Assembly: GCA_028871455.1 (NCBI GenBank)
Contig: JAGWNF010000003.1
Coordinates: forward strand, 1 to 64,000
Reading direction: 5' to 3'
Source: Alphaproteobacteria bacterium
GTDB lineage: Bacteria; Pseudomonadota; Alphaproteobacteria; ATCC43930; CGMCC-115725
Length of the DNA stretch: 64,000 nucleotides
In this document: positions 37,364 through 45,129 of the stretch, in pieces
How the letters are laid out: each line of letters opens with the position of its first letter
How positions within the stretch are numbered: position 1 is the stretch's first letter
Notes under the pieces: generated by a model
Told to the model about the DNA's origin: nothing
Seen by the model: the letters and a program-made list of their open reading frames with translations, nothing else
Databases searched by the model: none
Made by a program: the position numbers and the translations under genes

Positions 37364-38194
37364 CTAGACGTAAGGCGGCTTGGTCCAGCCCTTGGGCGAC
37401 AGCGTGAAGATCTCGTGGCCGGTCGCGGTCACGCCGATGGTGTGCTCGAACTGCGCCGACAGCGACTTGTCCTTGGTCACCGCCGTCCAGCCGTCGCTCA
37501 GGATTTTCACCTCCCAGCGGCCGGCGTTGATCATCGGCTCGACGGTGAAGAACATGCCTTCGCGCAGCGCGAGTCCTTCGCCCGCCTTGCCGAAATGCAG
37601 GATCGACGGCGCGTCGTGGAAGATGCGGCCGATGCCGTGGCCGCAGAAATCGCGCACCACCGAGCAGCGGTGGAACTCGGCGTAGGACTGGATGGCATGG
37701 CCGATGTCGCCGAGCGTCGTGCCGGGCTTCACCACCGAAATCCCGCGCATCATTGCCTCGTAGGTGACGTCGACCAGCTTCTTCGCCTTGACGCTCACCT
37801 TGTCGCCGACCAGGAACATCCGGCTGCTGTCGCCAAACCAGCCATCGACAACGGGCGTAACGTCGATGTTGAGAATGTCGCCTTCCTCGAGGAAGCGGTC
37901 GCCCGGAATGCCGTGGCAGACGACATGATTGACAGACGTGCAGATCGAGCGCGGAAACTGGCGATACCCGAGCGGTCCCGATCTTGCGCCATGATCGCGC
38001 GTGAATTCCTCGCAGAGCCGGTCCAGTTCGCCGGTGGTCACCCCAGGCTTTACATAAGGCGTGATGTAGTCGAGCAGCTCGGCCGCCAGCCGTCCGGCCT
38101 TGCGCATGCCGGCGAATTCGTCGGGTCCGTGCAGCCGGATACGGCGCTCCTCGGGCTCGGCGCGGCGCAGGGCAGGGGCGATCTGGTCGTTCAT
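37364..38194 (-). CDS. map: Type I methionine aminopeptidase
   Basis: The 276-aa enzyme removes the N-terminal Met from new proteins. Metal ligands are in NIDVTPVVDGWFGDSSRMF (two Asp), CGHGIG (His), VEPM and FEHTIGV (Glu). I start at ATG 38194, giving MNDQIAPALRRAEPEERRI; the preceding 21 codons have no match. Diverges from the DMT transporter gene. Confidence 0.95.
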   Translation of the reverse strand: MNDQIAPALRRAEPEERRIRLHGPDEFAGMRKAGRLAAELLDYITPYVKPGVTTGELDRLCEEFTRDHGARSGPLGYRQFPRSICTSVNHVVCHGIPGDRFLEEGDILNIDVTPVVDGWFGDSSRMFLVGDKVSVKAKKLVDVTYEAMMRGISVVKPGTTLGDIGHAIQSYAEFHRCSVVRDFCGHGIGRIFHDAPSILHFGKAGEGLALREGMFFTVEPMINAGRWEVKILSDGWTAVTKDKSLSAQFEHTIGVTATGHEIFTLSPKGWTKPPYV

Positions 38195-38263
38195 GTTGCC
38201 GTCAATAGGTAGTCGCTTTGCGACCGGCTCGCAAGGCGACGGCGTCGCCGATATCATTCGGCG

Positions 38264-39322
38264 ATGACGATTTTCCGTCGAATCGGCCGCGGTGTGCCGA
38301 GCGCGCTCGGCGCGGCGGCGCTCTTCGGCGCCAGCACGCCGGTGGCCAAGGCGCTGCTCGGCGCGGTCAGCCCCTGGCTGCTCGCCGGCTTGCTCTATCT
38401 CGGCTCGGGCGTCGGGTTGGCGATCGTGCTAGGCGTGCGGCGGTGGCGCGGCGCCGCCGGCGGCGCGAAGCTGCAACCGGCCGACTGGCCCTGGCTGCTG
38501 GTGACCATCGTCGCCGGCGGCATCGCCGGTCCGGTGCTGCTGATGCTCGGCCTGGCGGCGACCGAGGCGTCGACCGCGGCGCTGCTGCTCAATCTCGAAA
38601 GCGTGTTCGCGCTGGCGATCGCCTGGCGGGTGTTTCACGAATATGTCGACCGGCGCATCGGCCTCGGCGCGGCGGCGGTGGTCGCCGGCGGCGCCGTGCT
38701 GTCGTGGGGCGGCCCGGTGGGATTCGATTGGGCCAATCTGTGGATCGTCGGCGCGTGCTTCGCCTGGGCGATCGACGACAATCTGACGCGCAAGATCTCG
38801 GGCGCCGATCCGCTGCGCATCACCGCGATCAAGGGTCTGGTCGCCGGCGGCGTCAATGTCGGCTTGGCGCTGGCGCTCGGCGGTGGCTGGCCGCCGCCCG
38901 GCGCGGCGGCGATCGCCGGAATCGTCGGCTTCCTTGGCTACGGCGTGAGCCTGAGCCTCTTCGTCGTCGCCCTGCGTGAGCTCGGCGCGGCGCGCACCAT
39001 GGCGTATTTCTCGACCGCACCCTTCGTCGGCGCGGCGCTGGCGATCGTCGGGTTCGGCGAGCCGGTGACGCCGGCATTCCTCGCCGCGGCGGTGCTCATG
39101 GCGGCGGGCGTCGCGCTGCACCTGACCGAACGGCATCAGCACGAGCACGTCCACGAGCCGATGGAGCACGAGCACTGGCATTGGCACGACGAGCATCACC
39201 AGCACGCCCACGCGCCGGGCGATCCGCCGGGTGAGCCGCACAGCCATCGCCACGTTCATGCGCGGCTGGTCCACAGCCATCCGCATTATCCCGACATCCA
39301 TCACCGGCATTCGCACGGATGA
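38264..39322 (+). CDS. DMT/EamA transporter with His-rich C-terminal tail
   Basis: A 352-aa protein with ten hydrophobic helices in two EamA repeats (GAAALFGASTPVAKALLGAV at the start; AYFSTAPFVGAALAIVGFG in the second). The last 65 residues are cytosolic or periplasmic and very rich in histidine (HQHEHVHEPMEHEHWHWHDE and further HxH runs). Such tails bind Ni, Co, Zn or Cu and are unusual on EamA carriers. Metal transport or metal-regulated transport is plausible. The stop overlaps the next start as ATGA. Confidence 0.85.
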   Translation: MTIFRRIGRGVPSALGAAALFGASTPVAKALLGAVSPWLLAGLLYLGSGVGLAIVLGVRRWRGAAGGAKLQPADWPWLLVTIVAGGIAGPVLLMLGLAATEASTAALLLNLESVFALAIAWRVFHEYVDRRIGLGAAAVVAGGAVLSWGGPVGFDWANLWIVGACFAWAIDDNLTRKISGADPLRITAIKGLVAGGVNVGLALALGGGWPPPGAAAIAGIVGFLGYGVSLSLFVVALRELGAARTMAYFSTAPFVGAALAIVGFGEPVTPAFLAAAVLMAAGVALHLTERHQHEHVHEPMEHEHWHWHDEHHQHAHAPGDPPGEPHSHRHVHARLVHSHPHYPDIHHRHSHG

Positions 39323-40260
39323 CGTCGGCCGTGGCCTCGGTTTGGTCTGAGGCGCTGGATCGCGCCGTGACGCAGATCGCCGATGCGGCGCCGTTCGATC
39401 TGGCGGTCGAAGCGCTGCTGCACGGCGCGGCCGCCTTGTCGCTCGAGGCTTATTCGTTCATTGGCGAGGCCGGCGTATTGCTGGCGCGCGCCGGCCGGAC
39501 CGAGCGCGCGCTGGCGCTCGCGGCGCAGGACCTGAAGGAGACGCCGGCGCAATGGGACGCGGCGCCGGTCTATGCCGCCGTCATCGCCGGCGCTGCGCGA
39601 GACGGCGACGAGGCGGCGGTGCGCGATGTTCTCCGCCGTGCCGCGCGTGCGGCGGAGGTGGCCCGCATATACGAGCGGGCCGGCCCGGCGCCCGCGCTCT
39701 ACGACCTGCTGGACGCGTTGGCGTCATACGGCTTGGCGGCGTTGGTTCCGCGCGTCGTCGAAGCCGCGACGCCGACGGGACGATCGGTCGTGGACTCCTG
39801 GCGCGCCGACAATCCGGCGCCGCGCGGCGGCCCGATCGGCTTGCTCGACATCGCCGGCGATGCGGACACGGCGCCGGCGGCGTTGGCAGCGAAGGGCGCA
39901 TTCGACGACGCACTCGCTACCGCTGGCAAGGGCGAGAATGCCTATATCCGGATCGCCAATTTCGTCGCCGTAGCACAGGAGGCCAGTCGCCGCGGCCAGA
40001 CTGAGATCATGGACCGGGCCTTGGCGCGGGCACTGTCTGTCCAGACCGGATCGTTCGCCGAAGAGGCGCGCCAACAGCTCATCTATCACGAGGAGTTTCG
40101 CTTCAAGGCGGCACATGGGCTCGGCATGGCCGCGCATGCGTCGCTCGGCGCCCGCCGCTTCGGCTTTGCGGCGACGTGCTTGGCGCATGCGCGGGCGAGC
40201 GACGAGGTTTATGCCGGCGGCGGCCTGCTGGTCGCAGCTGGCGAGGCCGCAATGCCCTAA
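39319..40260 (+). CDS. Hypothetical helical-repeat protein
   Basis: A 313-aa Ala-rich protein, nearly all helix, with TPR/SEL1-like pairs, for example AYSFIGEAGVLLARAGRTER and AYIRIANFVAVAQEASRRGQ. No signal peptide. It is coupled to the His-tailed transporter by a 4-bp overlap, so may be its partner. I do not recognise a named family. Its stop overlaps the convergent membrane gene by 3 bp. Confidence 0.65.
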   Translation: MTSAVASVWSEALDRAVTQIADAAPFDLAVEALLHGAAALSLEAYSFIGEAGVLLARAGRTERALALAAQDLKETPAQWDAAPVYAAVIAGAARDGDEAAVRDVLRRAARAAEVARIYERAGPAPALYDLLDALASYGLAALVPRVVEAATPTGRSVVDSWRADNPAPRGGPIGLLDIAGDADTAPAALAAKGAFDDALATAGKGENAYIRIANFVAVAQEASRRGQTEIMDRALARALSVQTGSFAEEARQQLIYHEEFRFKAAHGLGMAAHASLGARRFGFAATCLAHARASDEVYAGGGLLVAAGEAAMP

Positions 40261-40589
40261 AACAGCCGCAGCGCGAGTCCGCCGATGAACACCGCCAGCG
40301 CGGCGACGGTGGCACGTATCGTCGGGCGCTCGCTCCGGTCGGGCAGGAGCCAGGTCGCCAGCAGCAAAAGCGTGGCGGTCGCGGTCCATGCCAGCGCCAG
40401 CGCGACGCCCCAATCGATGCTAAGCCACCAGGCGAGACCGCCGCTCGCGAGGACGAACACGACGAAGGCCCGGTTGACGACGGCATATAGCGGGTTCGTT
40501 GGCGGAAAGCGGAGGTAGACCGCTGCCGCGCCTCCCGCGCCGAGGAACATTGCCAATGCTTGGTGCCAATCGAACGCGGAAGCGGTCAC
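40257..40589 (-). CDS. Small membrane protein, 110 aa
   Basis: Four hydrophobic helices in 110 residues (HQALAMFLGAGGAAAVYLRF, AFVVFVLASGGLAWWLSIDW, GVALALAWTATATLLLLATW, TVAALAVFIGGLALRLF). Start is a GTG that overlaps the upstream 54-aa gene as GTGA. The longer frame upstream is the other frame of that gene. Function unknown; the pair looks like a small inner-membrane complex. Confidence 0.65.
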   Translation of the reverse strand: MTASAFDWHQALAMFLGAGGAAAVYLRFPPTNPLYAVVNRAFVVFVLASGGLAWWLSIDWGVALALAWTATATLLLLATWLLPDRSERPTIRATVAALAVFIGGLALRLF

Positions 40590-40750
40590 GCCGGTCCCCG
40601 CCAATGACCGGCAAGATCGAGGCCCGCCAAGCCAACGGCGACCGCAGCCAGCGCCGGCCACAACCAGGGCCGTCCGATGCCGATCAGCGCCGCCGCGCCG
40701 GCGCCCGCGGCGCACAGGAACGCGGTCAGCCGCACGTAATTCGTGATCAT
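40586..40750 (-). CDS. Very small membrane protein, 54 aa
   Basis: A short ORF below the usual gene-size limit, starting MITNYVRLTAFLCAAGAGAA, with two hydrophobic helices (the second in WPALAAVAVGLAGLDLAGHW). Its TGA overlaps the GTG of the next gene by 4 bp, the hallmark of coupled translation. That supports both genes being real. No family recognised. Confidence 0.6.
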   Translation of the reverse strand: MITNYVRLTAFLCAAGAGAAALIGIGRPWLWPALAAVAVGLAGLDLAGHWRGPA

Positions 40751-40769
40751 GCGGGATTGCGCCGCAGCG

Positions 40770-41195
40770 TCAGGGCGTCCGGGAAAAGACCGAAGGACCG
40801 CTGTATTGAATGGGATTTGAACTCGTCTGCTGGCAGGCTAAGTGGATGCCATTGTCAATTAGCTGGCAGACAAACCGCGTGCTGGTTGCACCTGGGTGGC
40901 CTAAATAGCCCTCATCGGTATCGACGAAAGCGATCGATTTATCGTCGGCGTCAAGGACGTCCATCTTGTCCGGCGGCGCGCCGGTGGAGGCGAGCTGCGA
41001 AACGAACCAGCTGTGACCGACCCGGCTTATTTGAACGCCCGTGTTCGCGACGTTGCACGGTAAGGATGTGCGGCCAACCGACGTCACGCACCATTTTCCT
41101 TCGATCGTCGCTGCTCCTGCCGACGCGGCTCCGGCGGCGGCGACCGCGACCGCCGCGGCGCAGGCAATCAGCAACCCCAGATTGGTCATTCGCAT
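40770..41195 (-). CDS. Secreted hypothetical protein
   Basis: A 141-aa exported protein. A signal peptide (MRMTNLGLLIACAAAVAVAA, cut near SAGAAT) is followed by a small beta-rich domain: IEGKWCVTSVGRTSLPCNVA, then VGHSWFVSQLASTG and FVCQLIDNGIHLACQQ. Four cysteines could form two disulfides. It sits beside the secreted-protein island but lacks the IDRLTG motif of that family. Confidence 0.7.
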   Translation of the reverse strand: MRMTNLGLLIACAAAVAVAAAGAASAGAATIEGKWCVTSVGRTSLPCNVANTGVQISRVGHSWFVSQLASTGAPPDKMDVLDADDKSIAFVDTDEGYLGHPGATSTRFVCQLIDNGIHLACQQTSSNPIQYSGPSVFSRTP

Positions 41196-41252
41196 CGCAC
41201 ACTCCTGCGGCAGGCCGTTCTATAGACTCCCATGTTTTGAATCATGCGTTCT

Positions 41253-41281
41253 TTGATCTTCCGCCAATTTAATTATATAAT
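41253..41281 (+). promoter_or_regulatory. Sigma-70 promoter of the cysteine-rich peptide gene
   Basis: TTGATC, a 17-bp spacer and TATAAT, in an AT-rich island 45 bp upstream of the start codon. It is one of the closest sigma-70 consensus matches in the window. Confidence 0.75.
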
Positions 41282-41325
41282 ACTAACGATAATTTCAGAA
41301 AAGCGGAACGGAAAGGAGAGTCGAG

Positions 41326-41646
41326 ATGAGCTGGATAAAAATCTCGCCGGTTCTCGTGGTGGTCGCGTTGGCGGCCGTCATGGCGCCCTTGCCGATCTCG
41401 CGCGCCGGCGAAACCGCGGCGCCGGTTCCGCCGACCGCGGCGTCGGCCGCGCAGGGTGACAGCATCGCCAAGCTTCTGGCCTCGCTTGAAGCGAAGCCGC
41501 ACCTGCGCATGTCGCACCGGAGCGACGGCGTGAATCTCGCCGATCGCTGCGGCGCGACGCAATACTATTGCAACGCGCCGACGCCGACTTGCTGCTGGAG
41601 CCAGAGCAAAGGCTATTACTGCGCGACCGACGTCAACCACTGCTAA
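41326..41646 (+). CDS. Secreted cysteine-rich peptide with knottin-like spacing
   Basis: A 106-aa precursor. A signal peptide (VVVALAAVMAPLPISRAG) and a Pro/Ala-rich pro-region are followed by a 32-residue C-terminal core holding six cysteines in the order C-x6-C-x6-CC-x8-C-x6-C. That is the C..C..CC..C..C framework of inhibitor-cystine-knot peptides. It ends on Cys. Strong promoter and AAGGAGAG ribosome site point to high expression. The gene converges on the end of the minus-strand secreted-protein array. Toxin, adhesin or effector roles are all possible; none is proven. Confidence 0.75.
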   Translation: MSWIKISPVLVVVALAAVMAPLPISRAGETAAPVPPTAASAAQGDSIAKLLASLEAKPHLRMSHRSDGVNLADRCGATQYYCNAPTPTCCWSQSKGYYCATDVNHC

Positions 41647-41671
41647 GGCAGTTCAGCCCGGATCGGCCCGG

Positions 41672-41962
41672 CTATTGCTCACTCAGAGTCCAGGTCATGC
41701 CGGCATCCGGAATGTCATCGTCTTCTTCGACTACCGCGCCGTTGTCGTTGCGCACCGCGCGCAGATGATGGCGGCCGGTCGATACCGGAATCGTGCAGGT
41801 GGTGTGATCGGCGGTATTACAGCCGTAATTGCCATCCACCGATACCGTGACATAGGAACTGGTCTTGTTGACCACCGTGAGCGTCGCCGCGTTTGCGGCG
41901 GATGTGGCGGTTACAAACGCCGCCGCGGCCAGCAGGGGTAGAGATCCTCGATTGAAGCCCAT
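41672..41962 (-). CDS. Secreted hypothetical protein, last of the array
   Basis: A 96-aa exported protein: signal peptide cleaved near SAANAAT, then a compact beta domain (LTVVNKTSSYVTVSVDGNYG, DHTTCTIPVSTGRHHLRAVR) with two cysteines. The fold looks like a small pilin- or Ig-like sandwich. It is not a member of the IDRLTG family although it is in the same operon, 29 bp after the previous gene. Confidence 0.7.
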   Translation of the reverse strand: MGFNRGSLPLLAAAAFVTATSAANAATLTVVNKTSSYVTVSVDGNYGCNTADHTTCTIPVSTGRHHLRAVRNDNGAVVEEDDDIPDAGMTWTLSEQ

Positions 41963-41991
41963 GGTTTCCCCCTTCGTGCCTTCTGCGTGAC

Positions 41992-42294
41992 CTAGAACCG
42001 TTGTTTGAGCGGCGTGCAGGTGCCGGTCGCGCCGGTGACCCAGATGATTTGTCCGCTCATGCGGTCGATCACGATACGGCTGTGAAGATAGAACGCCCGA
42101 TCGGTGATTCGGACGGGATAGCATAACGTGCAAGGCGGACAAAAATCGCATTCCGTGGAATTGGTCAGATTGATCGAGATATGCTCGGATGAGCCGCCTC
42201 CCAGTGTGCACGACAGTTCCAAGGTCTCCGCCCGCGCGGATGCGGTCCATGCGGCAAGCACGAGGACGGAAAGCAGTAATCGGCCGGTGTGCAT
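41992..42294 (-). CDS. Secreted array protein A1 (IDRxTG family)
   Basis: A 100-aa precursor with signal peptide ending SARAE. The mature part has the array's family signature: LELSC after the cleavage site, RITDRAFYL, VIDRMSGQIIWV and a final GTC. It is the most cysteine-rich member (CDFCPPCTLC), which may bind metal. Family members resemble short periplasmic proteins of Rhizobiales of unknown role. Confidence 0.7.
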   Translation of the reverse strand: MHTGRLLLSVLVLAAWTASARAETLELSCTLGGGSSEHISINLTNSTECDFCPPCTLCYPVRITDRAFYLHSRIVIDRMSGQIIWVTGATGTCTPLKQRF

Positions 42295-42312
42295 CGCCGT
42301 TCTCCCGTAGTG

Positions 42313-42669
42313 TCAGAGCAGCGGCTTGCCGGCGCGCTGGCATTTGCCGGTCGTACCGTTGGAATAAGTGACGATACCGAGAAGACGGTTGATCGTTATT
42401 TTCAGGCTCGGAATTGTGATCGCGCGGTCCGTGATCTCGGCGGACTGCCAACGCGATTCGTCGCTCTGGCCCGGTCCCATTTCCGGCAGGTAAACCCCCA
42501 CCTTGCTCGTGCCAAAATCGATGTCAAACGCCATTTTAGTTGCGATCGGGGCAGAGCACGTGTTCGGCGTGCAGTTCGTGTCGCAAACGAGCGTCACGAT
42601 CTCCGCGCGCGCTGGCACCGCAAGCGCGACGAGGGCAATCGCCGGAAGTAGCCATCGGCTGGTGCGCAT
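42313..42669 (-). CDS. Secreted array protein A2 (IDRxTG family)
   Basis: A 118-aa precursor; signal peptide ends PARAE, followed by IVTLVCDTNC. Signature segments are AEITDRAITI, INRLLGIVTY and the end GKCQRAGKPLL. The 3' coding DNA (for the AGKP end) is nearly identical to that of A5 and A6, pointing to recent duplication or gene conversion. Confidence 0.75.
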   Translation of the reverse strand: MRTSRWLLPAIALVALAVPARAEIVTLVCDTNCTPNTCSAPIATKMAFDIDFGTSKVGVYLPEMGPGQSDESRWQSAEITDRAITIPSLKITINRLLGIVTYSNGTTGKCQRAGKPLL

Positions 42670-42683
42670 TGATCCTCCGTGTC

Positions 42684-43016
42684 TCAGGAACTCGGCGTTG
42701 CGGGCTTGCAGGTCCCGATCGCGCCGTCGGCATCGGCGAGCGTTCCCGTGATGCGGTCGATGCGGAGATCGGCGTCGAGCGTGATCGTCCGATCGGTGAT
42801 CGTCGCGGGCTCGGGCGCGAAGCCGGACAACGGACAACCCGTGGCTCCAGGGACCGTGATGCACGCCGTATGCTTCGCGAAGTCGACAGTGACGATCAAG
42901 GGCTGGGGATTGCGAGGATTTCTGCACACCAGCGTCACCGTCTCCGCCCGCGCCGGCGCGGCGAAGGCGATGAAAGCGAACACCGCGAGCGCGAGGGGCC
43001 AATTCCGTTCCGTCAT
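42684..43016 (-). CDS. Secreted array protein A3 (IDRxTG family)
   Basis: A 110-aa precursor; signal peptide ends PARAE, followed by TVTLVCRNPR. Signature segments are ATITDRTITL, RIDRITGTLA and GTCKP, but the C-terminal AGKP box has diverged to ATPSS. Its start overlaps the previous stop as ATGA. Confidence 0.72.
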   Translation of the reverse strand: MTERNWPLALAVFAFIAFAAPARAETVTLVCRNPRNPQPLIVTVDFAKHTACITVPGATGCPLSGFAPEPATITDRTITLDADLRIDRITGTLADADGAIGTCKPATPSS

Positions 43017-43348
43017 AAAGCTGGCTTTCCCGCAAATCGATGGCAAATCGCGATGAGCCCCCCCGAGAGCCACTCCTGTCCGGTTAAACGGTCGATGCTG
43101 TAGATTCCCGGTTCCGATCCATACGTGATCTTCTGTTTGGTAATTTGCGCTGGATAAACCTTTCCGTCCGCCCTAGTTGTGATCGTGTCCCGGTTCAGGT
43201 CGACGTCGTAATACCACGTGCCCCCATAGCTAAAACGGCCTACGCCTTCGCAGGCAATGGCCATCGTCTCCGCGCGTGCCGGCACGGCGAGCGTAATGAC
43301 TGCGAGCGCGATGGCGAGCGCCGGCCAAATCCGGCGCCGTGCGCTCAT
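43013..43348 (-). CDS. Secreted array protein A4 (IDRxTG family, subgroup b)
   Basis: A 111-aa precursor; signal peptide ends PARAE, followed by TMAIACEG. It belongs to a second subgroup with A7: YYDVDLNRDTITTRADGKVY, PAQITKQKITY, SIDRLTGQEWLSGGL and the end CHRFAGKPAL. Coupled by ATGA overlaps on both sides. Confidence 0.72.
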   Translation of the reverse strand: MSARRRIWPALAIALAVITLAVPARAETMAIACEGVGRFSYGGTWYYDVDLNRDTITTRADGKVYPAQITKQKITYGSEPGIYSIDRLTGQEWLSGGLIAICHRFAGKPAL

Positions 43349-43578
43349 TTGCTCAGACCCGAAGTCTCTTCGCATTCCGTGACCGTGCGCCAGCGGTCGG
43401 TGGTCGCCTCGAAGCTGCGATACCGTTGGCACTCCTGCTGGGTCTTGTACGGGCCGTAGACGGTGCGATTGCCCTTGGCATCGACCGTGACGAAGCCCCA
43501 GTCGGCCAGCGCCGGAGCCGCGGTGCCGATCAGCACGAAAATCGCGGCGGCCGAAGAAAAAATCCAAGTTCGCTTCAT
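43345..43578 (-). CDS. Secreted array protein, DWGF type
   Basis: A 77-aa precursor with a signal peptide ending APALAD, then a short domain WGFVTVDAKGNRTVYGPYKT and two cysteines (QQECQRYR, VTECEET). It lacks the IDRxTG motif. It overlaps A4 by 4 bp, so it is translated with it. A small beta-hairpin-plus-helix fold is likely; function unknown. Confidence 0.68.
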   Translation of the reverse strand: MKRTWIFSSAAAIFVLIGTAAPALADWGFVTVDAKGNRTVYGPYKTQQECQRYRSFEATTDRWRTVTECEETSGLSK

Positions 43579-43607
43579 CGCGACCTCCTTCGACCGGCTT
43601 CCCGCCG

Positions 43608-44063
43608 TCATTGCTGCAAGTCCAGAGCGGTGGGGCAGGGGATGGCGAAGCCGCTCGAGTTTGAAGTGTGACCCACCCCGGAGCCCATATACGTGTCGAT
43701 CTCGCAACCTTGAAGCGGGCTGAGAAGAAACTGGAAAAAGCAGCTTCGCTCGCCCGCGACCGCGTTCGAGCATCGCGGCGATTGGTCGGCAATCTCGTTG
43801 CCGATCTTGATCAGACGGACGGGAGTGTCCGGTTGCGGCAGAATGATGTACGCCGCGACGTATGTCGGCGCGGCGAACCGCACCGTCCACGAACCAAAGC
43901 GCACCGAATGGTTCGCGTCGAGCCGCGTGTTGCCCCAAATGACGGCGGTGACTCGCGCAGGGTAATTCGCCGCGTTCCGCCAGTCCTGCACCACGTCTGC
44001 CCGTGCAACGGTGACTAACGCCGCGACGCCGAACAAGGAAAGCAGCCATCGGTTGCTTTGCAT
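43608..44063 (-). CDS. Secreted array protein, 151 aa
   Basis: The largest array protein. Signal peptide (WLLSLFGVAALVTVARAD) is followed by a beta-rich domain (RVTAVIWGNTRLDANHSVRF, YVAAYIILPQPDTPVRLIKI) and a Cys-containing C-terminus. No IDRxTG motif. The start is the ATG giving the signal peptide; upstream codons belong to the neighbour in another frame. Confidence 0.68.
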   Translation of the reverse strand: MQSNRWLLSLFGVAALVTVARADVVQDWRNAANYPARVTAVIWGNTRLDANHSVRFGSWTVRFAAPTYVAAYIILPQPDTPVRLIKIGNEIADQSPRCSNAVAGERSCFFQFLLSPLQGCEIDTYMGSGVGHTSNSSGFAIPCPTALDLQQ

Positions 44064-44079
44064 GATGGCTCCGGGGCGC

Positions 44080-44454
44080 TTAAAGCACCGGCTTGCCGGC
44101 GCGCTGGCAGGTGCCGCTGGCGCCATCCGGATAGATCACATTGCCGGTCAGCCGGTCGATCGTGATCGGCGGCTCAGAACTGTTGTAGCTGAACGTAATG
44201 GTCCGCTCCGTGATAGTAGCATGCGTCCAATTCGTGCACGGCGGCCGGGTCACGGACGGCAACATGCAGACTCTGTGACCGGAGAGATCGATGCCAATGG
44301 TGTAGGTGTGAGGCCGCGGCGGAACCATGCTGCTGTCCGGCGCACTGCAAATCAGCGTCACGGCCTCCGCCCGCGCCGGCACGGCGAACGAGGCGGCGGC
44401 CAACGCAAAAACAATCCATCGACTGGCTTGCACGATTTTCATTTGATGCATCAC
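44080..44454 (-). CDS. Secreted array protein A5 (IDRxTG family)
   Basis: A 124-aa precursor; signal peptide ends PARAE, followed by AVTLICSAP. Signature segments are ATITERTITF, TIDRLTGNVIYPDGAS and GTCQRAGKPVL. Start is a GTG overlapping the A6 stop (GTGA) or the ATG one codon later. Confidence 0.74.
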   Translation of the reverse strand: MMHQMKIVQASRWIVFALAAASFAVPARAEAVTLICSAPDSSMVPPRPHTYTIGIDLSGHRVCMLPSVTRPPCTNWTHATITERTITFSYNSSEPPITIDRLTGNVIYPDGASGTCQRAGKPVL

Positions 44455-44780
44455 AGTACCGGCTTGCCGGCGCGCTGGCAGGTGCCGGTCGAGCGGTCGG
44501 CGAGGCGAATAATCCCGGTCACACGATCAAGCACGTTGCTCCCGAACGTGATGAATCGATCCGTGATCTTGGTCCACTTCGAGGGCCAGACACTACATGG
44601 TGGAGCCTGAACGGGTTCCTCCAAGGAACAGACTGTTTGATTGGCAAAGTCGATGGTGAGTGTCACGATTTCCGAATTGGTGCGGCATATCAGCGTCACC
44701 ACTTCCGCCCGCGCTGGCGCAGCTATCGCAAGGAGCGCGATCGCGGCGGCGAGCACCAAGCGGGAGATCCGTGCCGTCAT
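44451..44780 (-). CDS. Secreted array protein A6 (IDRxTG family)
   Basis: A 109-aa precursor; signal peptide ends PARAE, followed by VVTLICRTN. Signature segments are TKITDRFITF, VLDRVTGIIRLADRST and GTCQRAGKPVL, identical at the C-terminus to A5. Coupled to A7 by ATGA. Confidence 0.74.
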   Translation of the reverse strand: MTARISRLVLAAAIALLAIAAPARAEVVTLICRTNSEIVTLTIDFANQTVCSLEEPVQAPPCSVWPSKWTKITDRFITFGSNVLDRVTGIIRLADRSTGTCQRAGKPVL

Positions 44781-45124
44781 AAAGCCGGCTTGCCCTCGAA
44801 ACGCTGGCAATTCCCCAGCAAATCGCCCGAAGACCACCACTGTCCAGTCAAACGGTCGATGGTCAAGTTGAAACTACTTGAATATGACCATGCGATCCTC
44901 TGGTTCGAGATCTGCGCCGGCCAAACCTTTCCCGTCGACCGAGGCGTTATCGTGTCCCGGTCCAAATCGACGTCGAAATAGTGAGTATATCCACCGGTCT
45001 CTTTGCAGACGATCGTCATCGTCTCCGCCCACACCGGCGCGATGTGCACGAACGCCGCAAGCGAGGCCGCCAACGCCAGCAGGCCGATGCGCCGAACGGC
45101 GATTGCGGCCAAGACGCGTGACAT
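44777..45124 (-). CDS. Secreted array protein A7 (IDRxTG family, subgroup b)
   Basis: A 115-aa precursor; signal peptide ends PVWAE, followed by TMTIVCKETGG. It pairs with A4 in subgroup b: YFDVDLDRDTITPRSTGKVW, PAQISNQRIAW, TIDRLTGQWWSSGDLL and CQRFEGKPAL. It follows the cysteine-rich first gene by 5 bp. Confidence 0.74.
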   Translation of the reverse strand: MSRVLAAIAVRRIGLLALAASLAAFVHIAPVWAETMTIVCKETGGYTHYFDVDLDRDTITPRSTGKVWPAQISNQRIAWSYSSSFNLTIDRLTGQWWSSGDLLGNCQRFEGKPAL

Positions 45125-45129
45125 GAGGA

